This document shows positions 27,901-35,221 of a DNA stretch of 64,000 bases, in pieces. This DNA is from Polynucleobacter sp. AP-Titi-500A-B4 (lineage in GTDB: Bacteria; Pseudomonadota; Gammaproteobacteria; Burkholderiales; Burkholderiaceae), in contig NZ_CP061311.1 in NCBI RefSeq assembly GCF_018688095.1, positions 1,138,190 through 1,202,189 of the forward strand, given 5' to 3'. The translations under genes and the position numbers were made by a program. How positions within the stretch are numbered: the first letter of the stretch is position 1; every line of letters starts with the position of its first letter. Below the pieces are notes generated by a model that saw only the letters and a list, made by a program, of their open reading frames with translations, did no database searches and was not told the origin of the DNA.

Positions 27901-28544
27901 TCAGGGGCTAGTAAAGCAATGAATCCACCTTCTGCGCTATTCGGATCAATCTGATTCGTTTGAATAGTGCCACGATTCATAATCTTGCCTGCTTTGTTAC
28001 CAACCCCAGTGCCATCATCCTTAAAGTTGGATTTGCCATCCATAAATTCTTGATTAGCCATGTTCAGGGTTGTTGCCACTACCGCAGCTGCATTTACTTC
28101 AGCGCCTTTACCAAACGTGACCCCATTTGGGTTTACAAAAATAATTTGGCCATTAGCTCTTACCGCGCCATCAATCAAGGATTGAGTGGCGCCAGTCACG
28201 CGATTGAGTGTTACAGAATTAGCGTTCGGCTGATTAAAGTTAACGGTAGCATTCTTGCCAACATTAAAACTATCCCAATTAATCACTGCACGCTGCGAAC
28301 TTTGGTTCACATTCATGGTTGCGGAGCTGGCAGTTTGGGTTTGTGAAATTGCAGCACTTCCAGCAACCACTTGACCGTTACTTGGTAATGCATTTACCGG
28401 AGGTGCTGGTGTAGCTGCTTGCACTACATTGGAATGACCAACAAGAAAAATACAAAGTGCTAATGCACTCTTAATCCCTAAGGAAAAAGTTGAGTCAAGC
28501 CCAACAAGAGAATGAGAGGATGAAATCCTCAAGGGATTAATCAA
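24903..28544 (-). CDS. Two-partner-secretion exoprotein, filamentous haemagglutinin-like (TpsA)
   Basis: This 1213-residue protein has a long signal region (to about residue 43, VVQAATP) and then the TPS domain needed for export by a TpsB pore. Key blocks are RAVINWDSFNVGKNATVNF, ANGQIIFVNPNGVTFG and VNAAAVVATTLNM, followed by beta-helical repeats to about 800. A YDG/MBG-like segment (ANLIVQGLSLTGADSGKYLL) precedes a Pro/Ala-rich region (about 890-1050) and a basic, Ser/Asn-rich C-terminus ending LMSTLNLFIIR. It has no ATG start; the only initiator after the in-frame stop at 28551-28553 is TTG at 28544. The chain DUF4239, two PstS-like proteins and a TAXI protein follows closely. Confidence 0.87.
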   Translation of the reverse strand: MINPLRISSSHSLVGLDSTFSLGIKSALALCIFLVGHSNVVQAATPAPPVNALPSNGQVVAGSAAISQTQTASSATMNVNQSSQRAVINWDSFNVGKNATVNFNQPNANSVTLNRVTGATQSLIDGAVRANGQIIFVNPNGVTFGKGAEVNAAAVVATTLNMANQEFMDGKSNFKDDGTGVGNKAGKIMNRGTIQTNQIDPNSAEGGFIALLAPEVRNQGYLLAQKGGAVALGSGSQITLKIQGQSLLAINVDQGVYNGLIVNKHVVEAPGGLVVMAAGVANQLMSSVIKNTGRISANAAISNGGVIELVAKNITQAGQVTADSQTSQGGQINLVGNEITVATNSKTTATGAIGGGQVNIGLASTKVSGGSQVNIPMQTAIKLNADRASSNNQLAQTVNIQENALIDTSATQAGNGGAIAIWSQVQTTVAGILKSMGGVLSGNGGFIETSSKGSVSLASTANINTSANNQTGKAGTWLLDPINLTIDSTAAEIISSVLSSSNVTIAVTNATSSCPGVGACTQNTLTSMSNLTIAADIKKTGSLYTKLTLSSSGDFNLNASITGQNLDVIINSSIAYLNVGTISASKVTIQAQTEIRNASVIEVSNYLLGGPAGSLGNAVELLAQAIYVTGRIVLSGSLPADPTNRLVGANINSIVDTNLDKIYSDRLIVIPATQAVGNEIYLTASQSISLGAVSQVVADGNNGGAIYLAAPTINNSLGSLIRANGGTGAGGIIGLKGNQITANGNIYANGSTVGGAITLISNSGSLDLQNSMIQAIGSTNGTINAQVTAVSSLLVTSGTPSAITGPALYSSNVLFLRENLLSATVGSVNLGYEILNSALTVVPLGSGIYANLGIAGTPTYVNGAGTISSAVSAGPYANLIVQGLSLTGADSGKYLLVLVPVTLTVAAAPSPITAVQTATSVMAPPPPPPPPVVVFAPPLPAPTPAKLEIASVLAPMVAPAPPVAANSPPPVAGGEAPIPISARPQPLVALADGTIQLTPTAPSANPPGSPPPVAAANPPANQSAPPAAAAPPPASRASANREAANNSNSDPRRVGTTRDGVDKAEVKDRSVRPNNAPSKYVSKYANGFRNGDKPAPKEGSTKTAAADKPASPSRQGKYDNRINAMNNSSAALMAMRQNPFAGTISAFPPGVPQAETAPIVLRGGDSLAQSYDDVPSIRNSGVANVGKSRTSENFHESLESVNLMSTLNLFIIR

Positions 28545-28663
28545 TAACTTTCAATTGGTAGTTTAGTACCATGATTTTACTAGGATTTAAGCAAAAATGT
28601 GCCCGCCATATTGCCAAAAAGGCATCCGAGAGAGGGGATTCAAAGGGGATAGTGGTTAATTGA

Positions 28664-28752
28664 TGGTGCCCGAGGCCGGAATCGAACCGGCACGACTTTT
28701 TTGAGTCGGCAGATTTTAAATCTGCTGTGTCTACCGATTTCACCACTCGGGC
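28664..28752 (-). tRNA. tRNA-Leu (anticodon UAA)
   Basis: On the minus strand acceptor GCCCGAG (28752-28746) pairs with 28668-28674. The anticodon stem GCAGA/TCTGC encloses TTTAAAA, giving anticodon UAA. A long variable arm (class II, leucine) and T-loop GGTTCGATTCC follow, and CCA is encoded at 28664-28666. No strong terminator is seen downstream; only a four-base-pair TGCC/GGCA hairpin lies near 28615. The 143 bases between this tRNA and the next gene hold nothing else that I recognise. Confidence 0.96.
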
Positions 28753-28895
28753 TCGCACTAGCAGTCACTGCCGCGCTAAATAAATCAAGACAAGGCAAAT
28801 TTTAGCATGTAAGGCTAGTGAATCATGGGAAGCGATCAAAGCCCAAGGGACTGGCTATCCAGGGCAAGGAAAGCCAAAAACACTAAAATGCTTCA

Positions 28896-31355
28896 ATGAA
28901 ACGCAATGGTAATTTAGCAGGTTTACGTCAGTTCTTGCGCCCTCTCACCTGGGCTCTTGGCACCACCCTAGTGGTGGCATTAGGCATCACCTTAACTTAC
29001 CTCTATTCAGCACAGTCTAGCCCATCAGGTAAACGCGTCATCAAGAGCCTTGGGGATGGCGTAGTAGTCACTTTTGATGAGGCGGATATTCCGCACATTA
29101 AAGCAAATAGCCAGTCAGATGCTCTCTTTGCATTAGGTTATTTGCACGCGACTGAACGCTCCTGGCAAATGGAAATGAATCGCCGCATTGCTAGCGGTCG
29201 CCTCTCTGAAATCTTGGGTAGCGAGACAGTCAATATCGATCGCTTCATTCGTACGCTTGGAGTCAAGCGCGCCGCTGAACAGCAATTTGATAAATATCCA
29301 GTCGCTGCAAAACGTTTACTGCAAGCTTATGCCGATGGCGTCAATGCCGGCAATACTCAACTCGGCTGGGCGCTACCCCTTGAGTATTTTTTAACTGGCT
29401 CCAAACCAGGCCATTGGTCTCCAACCGATAGCGTTGCTTGGATGCTGATGATGGCTTACGATCTGGGCGGTAACTGGCATAAAGAATTACAAAGACTTGA
29501 GCTCTCACAATTTCTGACAACCAAGCAAATTTGGGAAGTCATGCCACCTTATGAAGTTGGCGAGCCTGTAACTAATATGGACTTCGCGAAGATCTATCGC
29601 GATCTCAATGTCTTTAATCCTAAAGCTGGCCCCATCAACAGTCGATCCAAAAAACTACCTGCAACGGAGCTTAGTCATGTTGATCTTCCTGGGGGTAAGG
29701 ATGGTATTGGCTCAAATAACTGGGCTCTCAGTGGCAAACTCACCTCTAGTGGCAAGCCATTGCTCGCCAACGATCCCCACTTAGGCCTGTCAGCACCTGC
29801 GATTTGGTATTTTGCTCATCTAGATGCTCCTGGCCTCAACGTTCTTGGCGCCACCCTCCCAGGAATTCCGGCGGTAGTACTGGGTAGAACCGATAAATTT
29901 GCCTGGAGCTTTACCAACACCAATCCTGATGTCCAAGATTTGTACATCGAGCACATTGATGAAAAAAATCCTGGCATGTATCGCGGTCCAGATGGCCTTC
30001 TGCCATTTAAAGTTCGCCAAGAAATCATCGATATCAAAGGCGCTCCATCGCTTAATTTCATTGTGAAAGAAACCCGGCATGGCCCCGTGATCTCAGACTC
30101 TTACGCACGCGCAAAGCGTGCCATTGATACCAGTCGGTTTGCTCTGTCATTACGCTGGACTGCTCTTGATATTGAAAACCAATCTGTTGCCGGCTTGCTA
30201 GAAATCAATCGCGCTAAGGATTTGGATTCCTTTAGGCAATCCCTACGCAAAAATTATGCGCCCATGCAAAATGTCGTGATGGCAGATAGCGAAGGCAATA
30301 TTGCCTATCAAGCTGCTGGGGTTGCACCCAAACGCACACTACACCATGGTCTCTATGGTGTGGCTCCAGCCCTTGGCTGGGAGAAGCAATATGACTGGAA
30401 CGGCTATGTTCCTTTTGAGCAATTACCGGCTAGCAATAATCCTGAGCAAGGCTGGATAGCCACTGCCAATCAACGCATCATTGCTAACAATGACCCTAAC
30501 CCACTAACAGCAGATTGGGACTTATCGGCGCGTTATGACCGGATTGTGGATTTGATTAAATCACGCAACTCGCATGATGCCGAATACATGAAAGCCATGC
30601 AGGCAGACACCATCTCCTTAGGCGCTACACCGCTACTAGATTTATTCAAATCTAGTAGCCCAACTCATCCATTAGCAGCACAGGGAATGGAAGCCTCAAA
30701 AGACTTTAATGGCGACATGCGAGTGGATAGCGCGGCTGCATTGATATTTAATGCCTGGGCTGATCACTTAACACGCAATCTCTTTTCACGATTGGGTTAT
30801 TTGTTCACAGAAAATTATGGTGAACGCAATTATCGAGGTGCATTGATTACTCAAGTACGAAATCCCAATAGCCCATGGTGTGACAATCCCAAAACGGATG
30901 CAATCGAAACTTGCCAAGAGGCCTCTAATGATGCCTTTAATAAAGCACTCGCTTACCTTAGCAATAAATACGGCAATGATCCTAAACAGTGGACTTGGGG
31001 TAAAGCGCATATCGCCATCTCAGAGCATCGTCCTTTGAGTAAAGTTCCAGTGCTTGGCAAGATGTTTAATTTAGCTACGCCGTTTCCTGGTGATAGTAAT
31101 TCCATCAACGTAGGTAGATTGGAGTTACTCCGCTCAAACAACCCGTATGAAACATTACAGGCGCCAAGCCTGCGAGCCATCTATGACTTTTCTGATCTAG
31201 AAAAATCCCAATTCATTTACCAGGCAGGTCAATCCGGCTGGGTTCAAAGCAATCTTTATCGCAATATGAATCCCCTCTGGGCTAAGAATGAGTACCTGCC
31301 TTTACAGATGAAACCCGCAACCAGCAAACGGACGCTGGAATTGAACAATAAGTGA
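28896..31355 (+). CDS. Penicillin acylase family protein (Ntn-hydrolase)
   Basis: This 819-residue protein belongs to the penicillin/acyl-homoserine-lactone acylase superfamily. It has an N-terminal transmembrane or uncleaved signal segment (about 16-37, LTWALGTTLVVALGITLTY), an alpha chain, and an autocatalytic cleavage site just before Ser273 in GIGSNNWALSG, the usual N-terminal nucleophile. NDPHLGLSAPAIWYF and the C-terminal HRPLSKVPVLG, PGDSNSINVG follow. Substrates could be acyl-amides such as AHLs, beta-lactams or peptides; sequence alone does not decide. It appears to be followed, in the same direction, by an envelope protein gene. Start is the ATG at 28896. Confidence 0.92.
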   Translation: MKRNGNLAGLRQFLRPLTWALGTTLVVALGITLTYLYSAQSSPSGKRVIKSLGDGVVVTFDEADIPHIKANSQSDALFALGYLHATERSWQMEMNRRIASGRLSEILGSETVNIDRFIRTLGVKRAAEQQFDKYPVAAKRLLQAYADGVNAGNTQLGWALPLEYFLTGSKPGHWSPTDSVAWMLMMAYDLGGNWHKELQRLELSQFLTTKQIWEVMPPYEVGEPVTNMDFAKIYRDLNVFNPKAGPINSRSKKLPATELSHVDLPGGKDGIGSNNWALSGKLTSSGKPLLANDPHLGLSAPAIWYFAHLDAPGLNVLGATLPGIPAVVLGRTDKFAWSFTNTNPDVQDLYIEHIDEKNPGMYRGPDGLLPFKVRQEIIDIKGAPSLNFIVKETRHGPVISDSYARAKRAIDTSRFALSLRWTALDIENQSVAGLLEINRAKDLDSFRQSLRKNYAPMQNVVMADSEGNIAYQAAGVAPKRTLHHGLYGVAPALGWEKQYDWNGYVPFEQLPASNNPEQGWIATANQRIIANNDPNPLTADWDLSARYDRIVDLIKSRNSHDAEYMKAMQADTISLGATPLLDLFKSSSPTHPLAAQGMEASKDFNGDMRVDSAAALIFNAWADHLTRNLFSRLGYLFTENYGERNYRGALITQVRNPNSPWCDNPKTDAIETCQEASNDAFNKALAYLSNKYGNDPKQWTWGKAHIAISEHRPLSKVPVLGKMFNLATPFPGDSNSINVGRLELLRSNNPYETLQAPSLRAIYDFSDLEKSQFIYQAGQSGWVQSNLYRNMNPLWAKNEYLPLQMKPATSKRTLELNNK

Positions 31356-31423
31356 TTCATTGGCACCCTAGGGCGTATAAAATATTCCCAAAGCGTCTAT
31401 CAGCTCTTTTTGAAAGCCATGAA

Positions 31424-31831
31424 ATGAAAAAAATCCTTCTCGCCAGCTTCACTGCCTCAGCCTTATTACTTCCTATTAGCAATGCCAATGCCGCATGGAA
31501 AGAATTAGGTTCAAACGAACTGATGGTGGTGTACGTCGATCTCGACACTGTTCAAACTCAGGGTGACAAAACCCAAATCATCTCGATGTTGGATTTCAAG
31601 AAACCCGGTGTTAACCCAAACAATAAGAAAGCAGTGAGCTCTATCATCGGCCTCAATGAATACGACTGCCCTACTGTGAGCTATCGCCCTATCGCCTTTA
31701 AAGAATTTTCTGGTAACAAAGGTACAGGCGCATTGGTTTCAGAAAACAATACGCCTGATAGCAAATATGAGCCTGTAGTCAGCGGCTCTTGGACAGCAGG
31801 GGTATTTAATTCTGTTTGTACCGCCAAATAG
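31424..31831 (+). CDS. Surface-adhesin E-type exported protein
   Basis: This 135-residue protein has a signal peptide (MKKILLASFTASALLLPISN, cleavage near ANA) and a mature domain WKELGSNELMVVYVDLDTV with YDCPTVSYRPI, matching the Haemophilus protein E-like surface-adhesin family. Its role here is unknown; many family members are simply periplasmic or surface small domains. I chose the ATG at 31424, because an in-frame GTG at 31352 would add 24 residues that read like noise upstream of a clean signal peptide. The preceding acylase gene ends 68 bases earlier. Confidence 0.78.
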   Translation: MKKILLASFTASALLLPISNANAAWKELGSNELMVVYVDLDTVQTQGDKTQIISMLDFKKPGVNPNNKKAVSSIIGLNEYDCPTVSYRPIAFKEFSGNKGTGALVSENNTPDSKYEPVVSGSWTAGVFNSVCTAK

Positions 31832-31841
31832 TTTTTTCTGA

Positions 31842-32204
31842 ATGCCCTTAAAACTCTGGGTTTGGTTTCTCTTATTTCTGAATCTTGCTTTACTGCAGGG
31901 ATGCGCAGCTCCTTTAGCGGCTTTAGGAAGTACTGGCACAGCTGCTGCTAGCTCTGCTGGCACTACCGCAGCAACTGCTGCCGTAGCCAACCCAGTGACA
32001 GCAACTAGCGTTGCCTCCACTGTCACTACCGGCAAATCTCCTTTAGAGCATGCGGCCTCTGCCGCTACTAAAAAAGAATGTAGCTTTATCAATATTGTCG
32101 GGCCTAAGCCTATCTGTGAAGAGGTTGTGCTGCCAAGAGTCATTGATAACAGCAGCCCTTTGCCAGGCCCTACTGATCAGGCCAAAGAGACTGCTCGGCA
32201 ATAG
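31842..32204 (+). CDS. Ala/Thr-rich lipoprotein of unknown function
   Basis: This 120-residue protein has a lipoprotein signal (MPLKLWVWFLLFLNLALLQGC, with the lipid Cys near 21). A low-complexity Ala/Ser/Thr/Gly segment follows, and then a short tail with two cysteines (KKECSFINIVG and PICEEVVLPR). No domain is recognised. It starts ten bases after the protein-E-like gene and ends before a strong hairpin, so the two probably form an operon. Confidence 0.72.
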   Translation: MPLKLWVWFLLFLNLALLQGCAAPLAALGSTGTAAASSAGTTAATAAVANPVTATSVASTVTTGKSPLEHAASAATKKECSFINIVGPKPICEEVVLPRVIDNSSPLPGPTDQAKETARQ

Positions 32205-32214
32205 GTCTGGGCAT

Positions 32215-32239
32215 TCTCTGACCACCAGTTGGTCAGAGA
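32215..32239 (+). terminator. Stem-loop between the lipoprotein gene and purU
   Basis: TCTCTGACCA (32215-32224) pairs perfectly with TGGTCAGAGA (32230-32239) across CCAGT, ten bases after the lipoprotein stop. No T-run follows, so it may be a weak intrinsic terminator or an RNA 3'-end structure. Confidence 0.5.
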
Positions 32240-32279
32240 CTAAAATCATGGATTAACAGCAATCTTGACTATTTAAGCA

Positions 32280-33134
32280 ATGACTATCGAAAACTATTAC
32301 CTTACTCTCACCTGTCCCAATAAACCTGGCATCGTAGCCGCCGTTTCTACTTATATCTTTCAGGCAGGGGGCGATATTGAAGAAGCCCAGCAGTTTGACG
32401 ACAAGGCTTCTAAGCGCTTTTTCATGCGCGTGAGTTTTAGCTGCCCTACCGATGGCAATACCTTGCGCTCAGGCTTTGCTGAGATTGCAAAGCGTTTTGA
32501 GCTTACTTGGAATCTGCGTGCTGTCAAAGATCTCAAGCGCGTGTTGATCATGGCATCTAAATTGGATCACTGCCTAGTAGATCTTTTGTACCGCTGGCGT
32601 ATTGGTGAATTGCCTATGATCATCTGCGGCATTGTTTCCAATCACCCAAGAGAGGTGTATGACAGCATTGATTTTGCTGATATCCCTTTTTATCACCTAC
32701 CGGTAACTGCTGAGACCAAGCCAGCTCAAGAAGCCAAGCTACTAGAGATCATTGCAGACTCTAAAGTAGATATGGTGATTCTGGCGCGCTATATGCAAAT
32801 TCTGTCAGATGATTTATCTACCAAATTATCTGGTCGCTGCATTAACGTTCACCACTCATTCCTACCAAGCTTTAAGGGTGCTAAGCCTTATCACCAAGCC
32901 CATGCGCGTGGCATTAAGTTGATTGGCGCTACCTCACATTTTGTGACCAGCGATTTGGATGAAGGTCCAATTATTGAGCAAGACGTCACCCGCGTTACTC
33001 ACGGCGATACACCGGATGATTTAGTGCGCAAAGGTCGAGATTTGGAGCGTACCGTGCTCTCGCGCGCTCTTCGTTACTACTTGCATGACCGCGTCCTCAT
33101 TAATGGCACAACATCCGTCGTCTTCTCTGACTAA
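32280..33134 (+). CDS. purU: Formyltetrahydrofolate deformylase
   Basis: PurU hydrolyses 10-formyl-THF to formate and THF, balancing one-carbon units. The 284-residue protein has an N-terminal ACT domain (about 5-80: LTCPNKPGIVAAVSTYIF) that senses glycine/methionine in the family, and a formyltransferase-fold domain with ICGIVSNHP, NVHHSFLPSFKGAKPY and HFVTSDLDEGPIIEQDVTRV. The catalytic Asn/His/Asp set is present. The formate it releases could be oxidised by the FdhAB enzyme encoded elsewhere in this window. Convergent with soxA, 24 bases apart. Confidence 0.96.
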   Translation: MTIENYYLTLTCPNKPGIVAAVSTYIFQAGGDIEEAQQFDDKASKRFFMRVSFSCPTDGNTLRSGFAEIAKRFELTWNLRAVKDLKRVLIMASKLDHCLVDLLYRWRIGELPMIICGIVSNHPREVYDSIDFADIPFYHLPVTAETKPAQEAKLLEIIADSKVDMVILARYMQILSDDLSTKLSGRCINVHHSFLPSFKGAKPYHQAHARGIKLIGATSHFVTSDLDEGPIIEQDVTRVTHGDTPDDLVRKGRDLERTVLSRALRYYLHDRVLINGTTSVVFSD

Positions 33135-33158
33135 TTCTCATCAGTAAGAAGCTTTTGA

Positions 33159-33935
33159 TTAAGGTCTGACCCCTGGAGACTCTAGGGGCAGTCCTCGAGC
33201 CCTCCACATCAGAAATAATTCGAGCTGAGCCATCTCGGGCGAGCCGTACTCATATTGCTGCGCCCTGACTCCGCTCATGCAGTTACGCAAGCGACGTTGC
33301 ACAGATCCTAAGGTTTGCCATTCCAAACGATAGATTGGATAAGCGTTTGGATGGCCCTGTGGAATAGGGCTGCCACCCAATTTGAGGCCAGCCCTATCTT
33401 CATGACACTGGGCACAAGACAAGTTGAGTTGCCCCATTCTTTCATTAAAAGATTGGCGCCCTTTTTCCAGAGCTAGTTTATTGGCAGGGCTTTCTTTAAC
33501 TGCGATTGGCATGCCCTTGGATTGAAAGGCAATGAAGGCTGTTAAAGACAAAAGCTCTTTACTTTCATAAGCAAGCGCCGGAAGACTCTGTGTACTGACT
33601 CGACATTGATTGATTTGCCCCTCAATGGTCTGTAGTTTTCCTTTGATGATTTTAGGAAAAACAGTCGCAACACCCCGCATAGACTTCTTCGCATCGCCAT
33701 GACAAGTCGCACAGGATTGATTATTTTCATCAGAAGGCTTATTCCAGAGAACTTCGCCATCTCCTACCCAAAAAATCGCTGGATTAAGACTGGAATCATC
33801 CTGCATTGCCTTATTCTCAGCAGACATGAGTTCATAACTAGACTGCGGCTTCTGTTTCACAGAATCAGGGGCAGCCGAGACGAACGGGGTGCTACTAGTG
33901 ATGCAGCATGCTACTAGAAACTGCCGCGCATTCAT
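33159..33935 (-). CDS. soxA: Sulfur-oxidation diheme cytochrome SoxA
   Basis: SoxA with SoxX loads thiosulfate onto SoxYZ in the periplasm. The 258-residue protein has a signal peptide (to about residue 21), two heme sites CATCH (75-79) and CAQCH (174-178), and the catalytic/axial-ligand Cys219 in RNCMSGVRA. That makes it the diheme form. SoxZ ends in a four-base overlap with its start (ATGA). It is the last gene of a unit that begins with a molybdenum hydroxylase and has soxX, soxY, soxZ but no soxB or soxCD in this window. Confidence 0.93.
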   Translation of the reverse strand: MNARQFLVACCITSSTPFVSAAPDSVKQKPQSSYELMSAENKAMQDDSSLNPAIFWVGDGEVLWNKPSDENNQSCATCHGDAKKSMRGVATVFPKIIKGKLQTIEGQINQCRVSTQSLPALAYESKELLSLTAFIAFQSKGMPIAVKESPANKLALEKGRQSFNERMGQLNLSCAQCHEDRAGLKLGGSPIPQGHPNAYPIYRLEWQTLGSVQRRLRNCMSGVRAQQYEYGSPEMAQLELFLMWRARGLPLESPGVRP

Positions 33936-34261
33936 GAAACAGTGATGTTGGCTTGATTAACCGCTTCATAACCATCATCACCAGTCCATCTAAATTCAAG
34001 GGTACCTGTTTCGGTTGCGATGGTAGTAAAGATGATGAGTGGATTGGCACCAATGCCGGAATAAAAATCTGCCTTAAATACTTCAACATTGTTATAGGTG
34101 CAAGTAAAGACACGAATAATGTCTCGGGGAATTAACTTACCCCCTTCTGTATAGCGAAAGCCTGATTCCATATCGTGCTGGGCAATTGCACGAATTTCAA
34201 TAATCGAGCCCTTCTTAGCGCTCGAAGGCATGGTGATAGAGGTGCGAGAAGTTTTACTCAT
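33932..34261 (-). CDS. soxZ: Thiosulfate carrier subunit SoxZ
   Basis: SoxZ is the partner of SoxY in the periplasmic carrier complex. The 109-residue protein has the family's immunoglobulin-like features: KKGSIIEIRAIAQHDMESGF, IPRDIIRVFTCTYNNVEVF and FRWTGDDGYEAVNQANITVS. As usual it has no signal peptide and would be co-exported with SoxY through Tat. It begins nine bases after soxY and overlaps soxA by four. Confidence 0.93.
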   Translation of the reverse strand: MSKTSRTSITMPSSAKKGSIIEIRAIAQHDMESGFRYTEGGKLIPRDIIRVFTCTYNNVEVFKADFYSGIGANPLIIFTTIATETGTLEFRWTGDDGYEAVNQANITVS

Positions 34262-34270
34262 AATCTTCCA

Positions 34271-34756
34271 TTACACCATCTCAGTACATGCGGAAAGCGT
34301 GACCAAGGTCTCTGCCTGTCCTTGATAAAAACTACCGTTATTCATCTGCGCAATAGCCCTCACAATTTGACTGTCTGCTAAACGGACACGAGTAGTGATG
34401 TTAGCTGTACCTGAGCGAGGTGTTAGGTACACAGTAAAGATATTGGGCAATGGATTGCCTTCAGCAATCACATGAATCGCCTTCACGTAATCATTGGCAG
34501 TCATGGGGCTCTCAACACTCACCTTAAGTACCACCAAATTTCCGTTCTCTACAAGTGGCGGAATCACGAGATTCACTTTGCCATTGATTAATGGCTTACC
34601 GCCAGTAATCTCTTGAATCGCTTTTTGCGCATCTTCGGTTTTGGCGAATACAGTCAAAGGACTGAACCAGGTACCAAGCAAGAATAGACTTAGCTTTTGG
34701 ATCTGCTTAAACCAAGCACGACGACTTTTTTGCACGATGGAATGTTGAGACATCAT
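34271..34756 (-). CDS. soxY: Sulfur carrier SoxY variant lacking the GGCGG tail
   Basis: SoxY carries the sulfur substrate on a C-terminal swinging-arm Cys. The 161-residue protein has a twin-arginine-like signal (KSRRAWFKQIQKLSLFLLG) for Tat export. Its body (LVIPPLVENGNLVVLKVSVE, HVIAEGNPLPNIFTVYLTP) fits SoxY. The end is unusual: the canonical GGCGG is replaced by ACTEMV, with Cys157 the only cysteine. No frameshift restores GGCGG, since no other frame at the stop encodes it. Cys157 could still act as the carrier thiol but lacks the flexible glycines. Overlaps soxX by four bases. Confidence 0.85.
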   Translation of the reverse strand: MMSQHSIVQKSRRAWFKQIQKLSLFLLGTWFSPLTVFAKTEDAQKAIQEITGGKPLINGKVNLVIPPLVENGNLVVLKVSVESPMTANDYVKAIHVIAEGNPLPNIFTVYLTPRSGTANITTRVRLADSQIVRAIAQMNNGSFYQGQAETLVTLSACTEMV

Positions 34757-35196
34757 TGAACCTTAGTATTTAAGGTAAGTAAAAACGCCACAACATCCTC
34801 AATTTCTTGTCCATTGAGAATAGTTTGCCCCGCAAATTTAGGAGCAACGCGATTTAAATGATCGATACGGTAATACGCTGGCATGATGGTCTTAGAATTA
34901 AAGTAACTGGCATCCACAATTCTGGCTCTGAGTTGGGGTGCGGTATATCGAGCAACACTAGCACTGAGTTCAGGCGCTAAATTACCCTGAAAGCGCTCCT
35001 CCGGAAATGGTCCGCTATGACATAAAAGACATAGTCCCGATTGACGACTGGCAACAATAGCGCGCCCACGCATCGGATCACCTGGGGTTGCAGTCAGTGA
35101 TTCGGCAATGACACCATTGACAATCGTTTGCGCAGCAACGGAGTTGAGATTGAGGGCGACTAACAAGAGTACTGCTAGTACGCTCCTCTTTCTCAT
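34753..35196 (-). CDS. soxX: Monoheme cytochrome SoxX
   Basis: SoxX forms the SoxAX cytochrome that oxidatively links thiosulfate to SoxYZ. The 147-residue protein has a signal peptide (MRKRSVLAVLLLVALNLNS, cleaved near AAQ), one heme motif CLLCH (56-60), and the axial Met region SKTIMPAYYRID. It starts 25 bases after the stop of the molybdenum hydroxylase large subunit and overlaps soxY by four, so it bridges the hydroxylase and the Sox carriers. It could also accept electrons from the hydroxylase. Confidence 0.92.
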   Translation of the reverse strand: MRKRSVLAVLLLVALNLNSVAAQTIVNGVIAESLTATPGDPMRGRAIVASRQSGLCLLCHSGPFPEERFQGNLAPELSASVARYTAPQLRARIVDASYFNSKTIMPAYYRIDHLNRVAPKFAGQTILNGQEIEDVVAFLLTLNTKVQ

Positions 35197-35221
35197 GAAC
35201 GTCGAATCACAGTGCTATTGC

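Noticed and set aside
24903..28544. Long plus-strand openings inside the exoprotein gene, including one opposite the Pro/Ala-rich region (about 25069-25902)
   Set aside because: They lie antisense to a well-supported reading frame, have low-complexity Gly/Ala content that mirrors the Pro/Ala codons, and show no domain or ribosome-binding site.
28537..28758. Opening covering tRNA-Leu
   Set aside because: The translation is a by-product of the tRNA sequence; the cloverleaf and CCA end explain this segment.
31352..31423. GTG start 24 codons upstream of the surface-adhesin E gene
   Set aside because: The added residues do not look like a signal peptide, whereas the ATG at 31424 begins a clean one.
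34261..34275. Possible frameshift that would restore a GGCGG end of SoxY
   Set aside because: I read all three frames around the stop and none encodes GGCGG, so a true variant tail is more likely than a frameshift.
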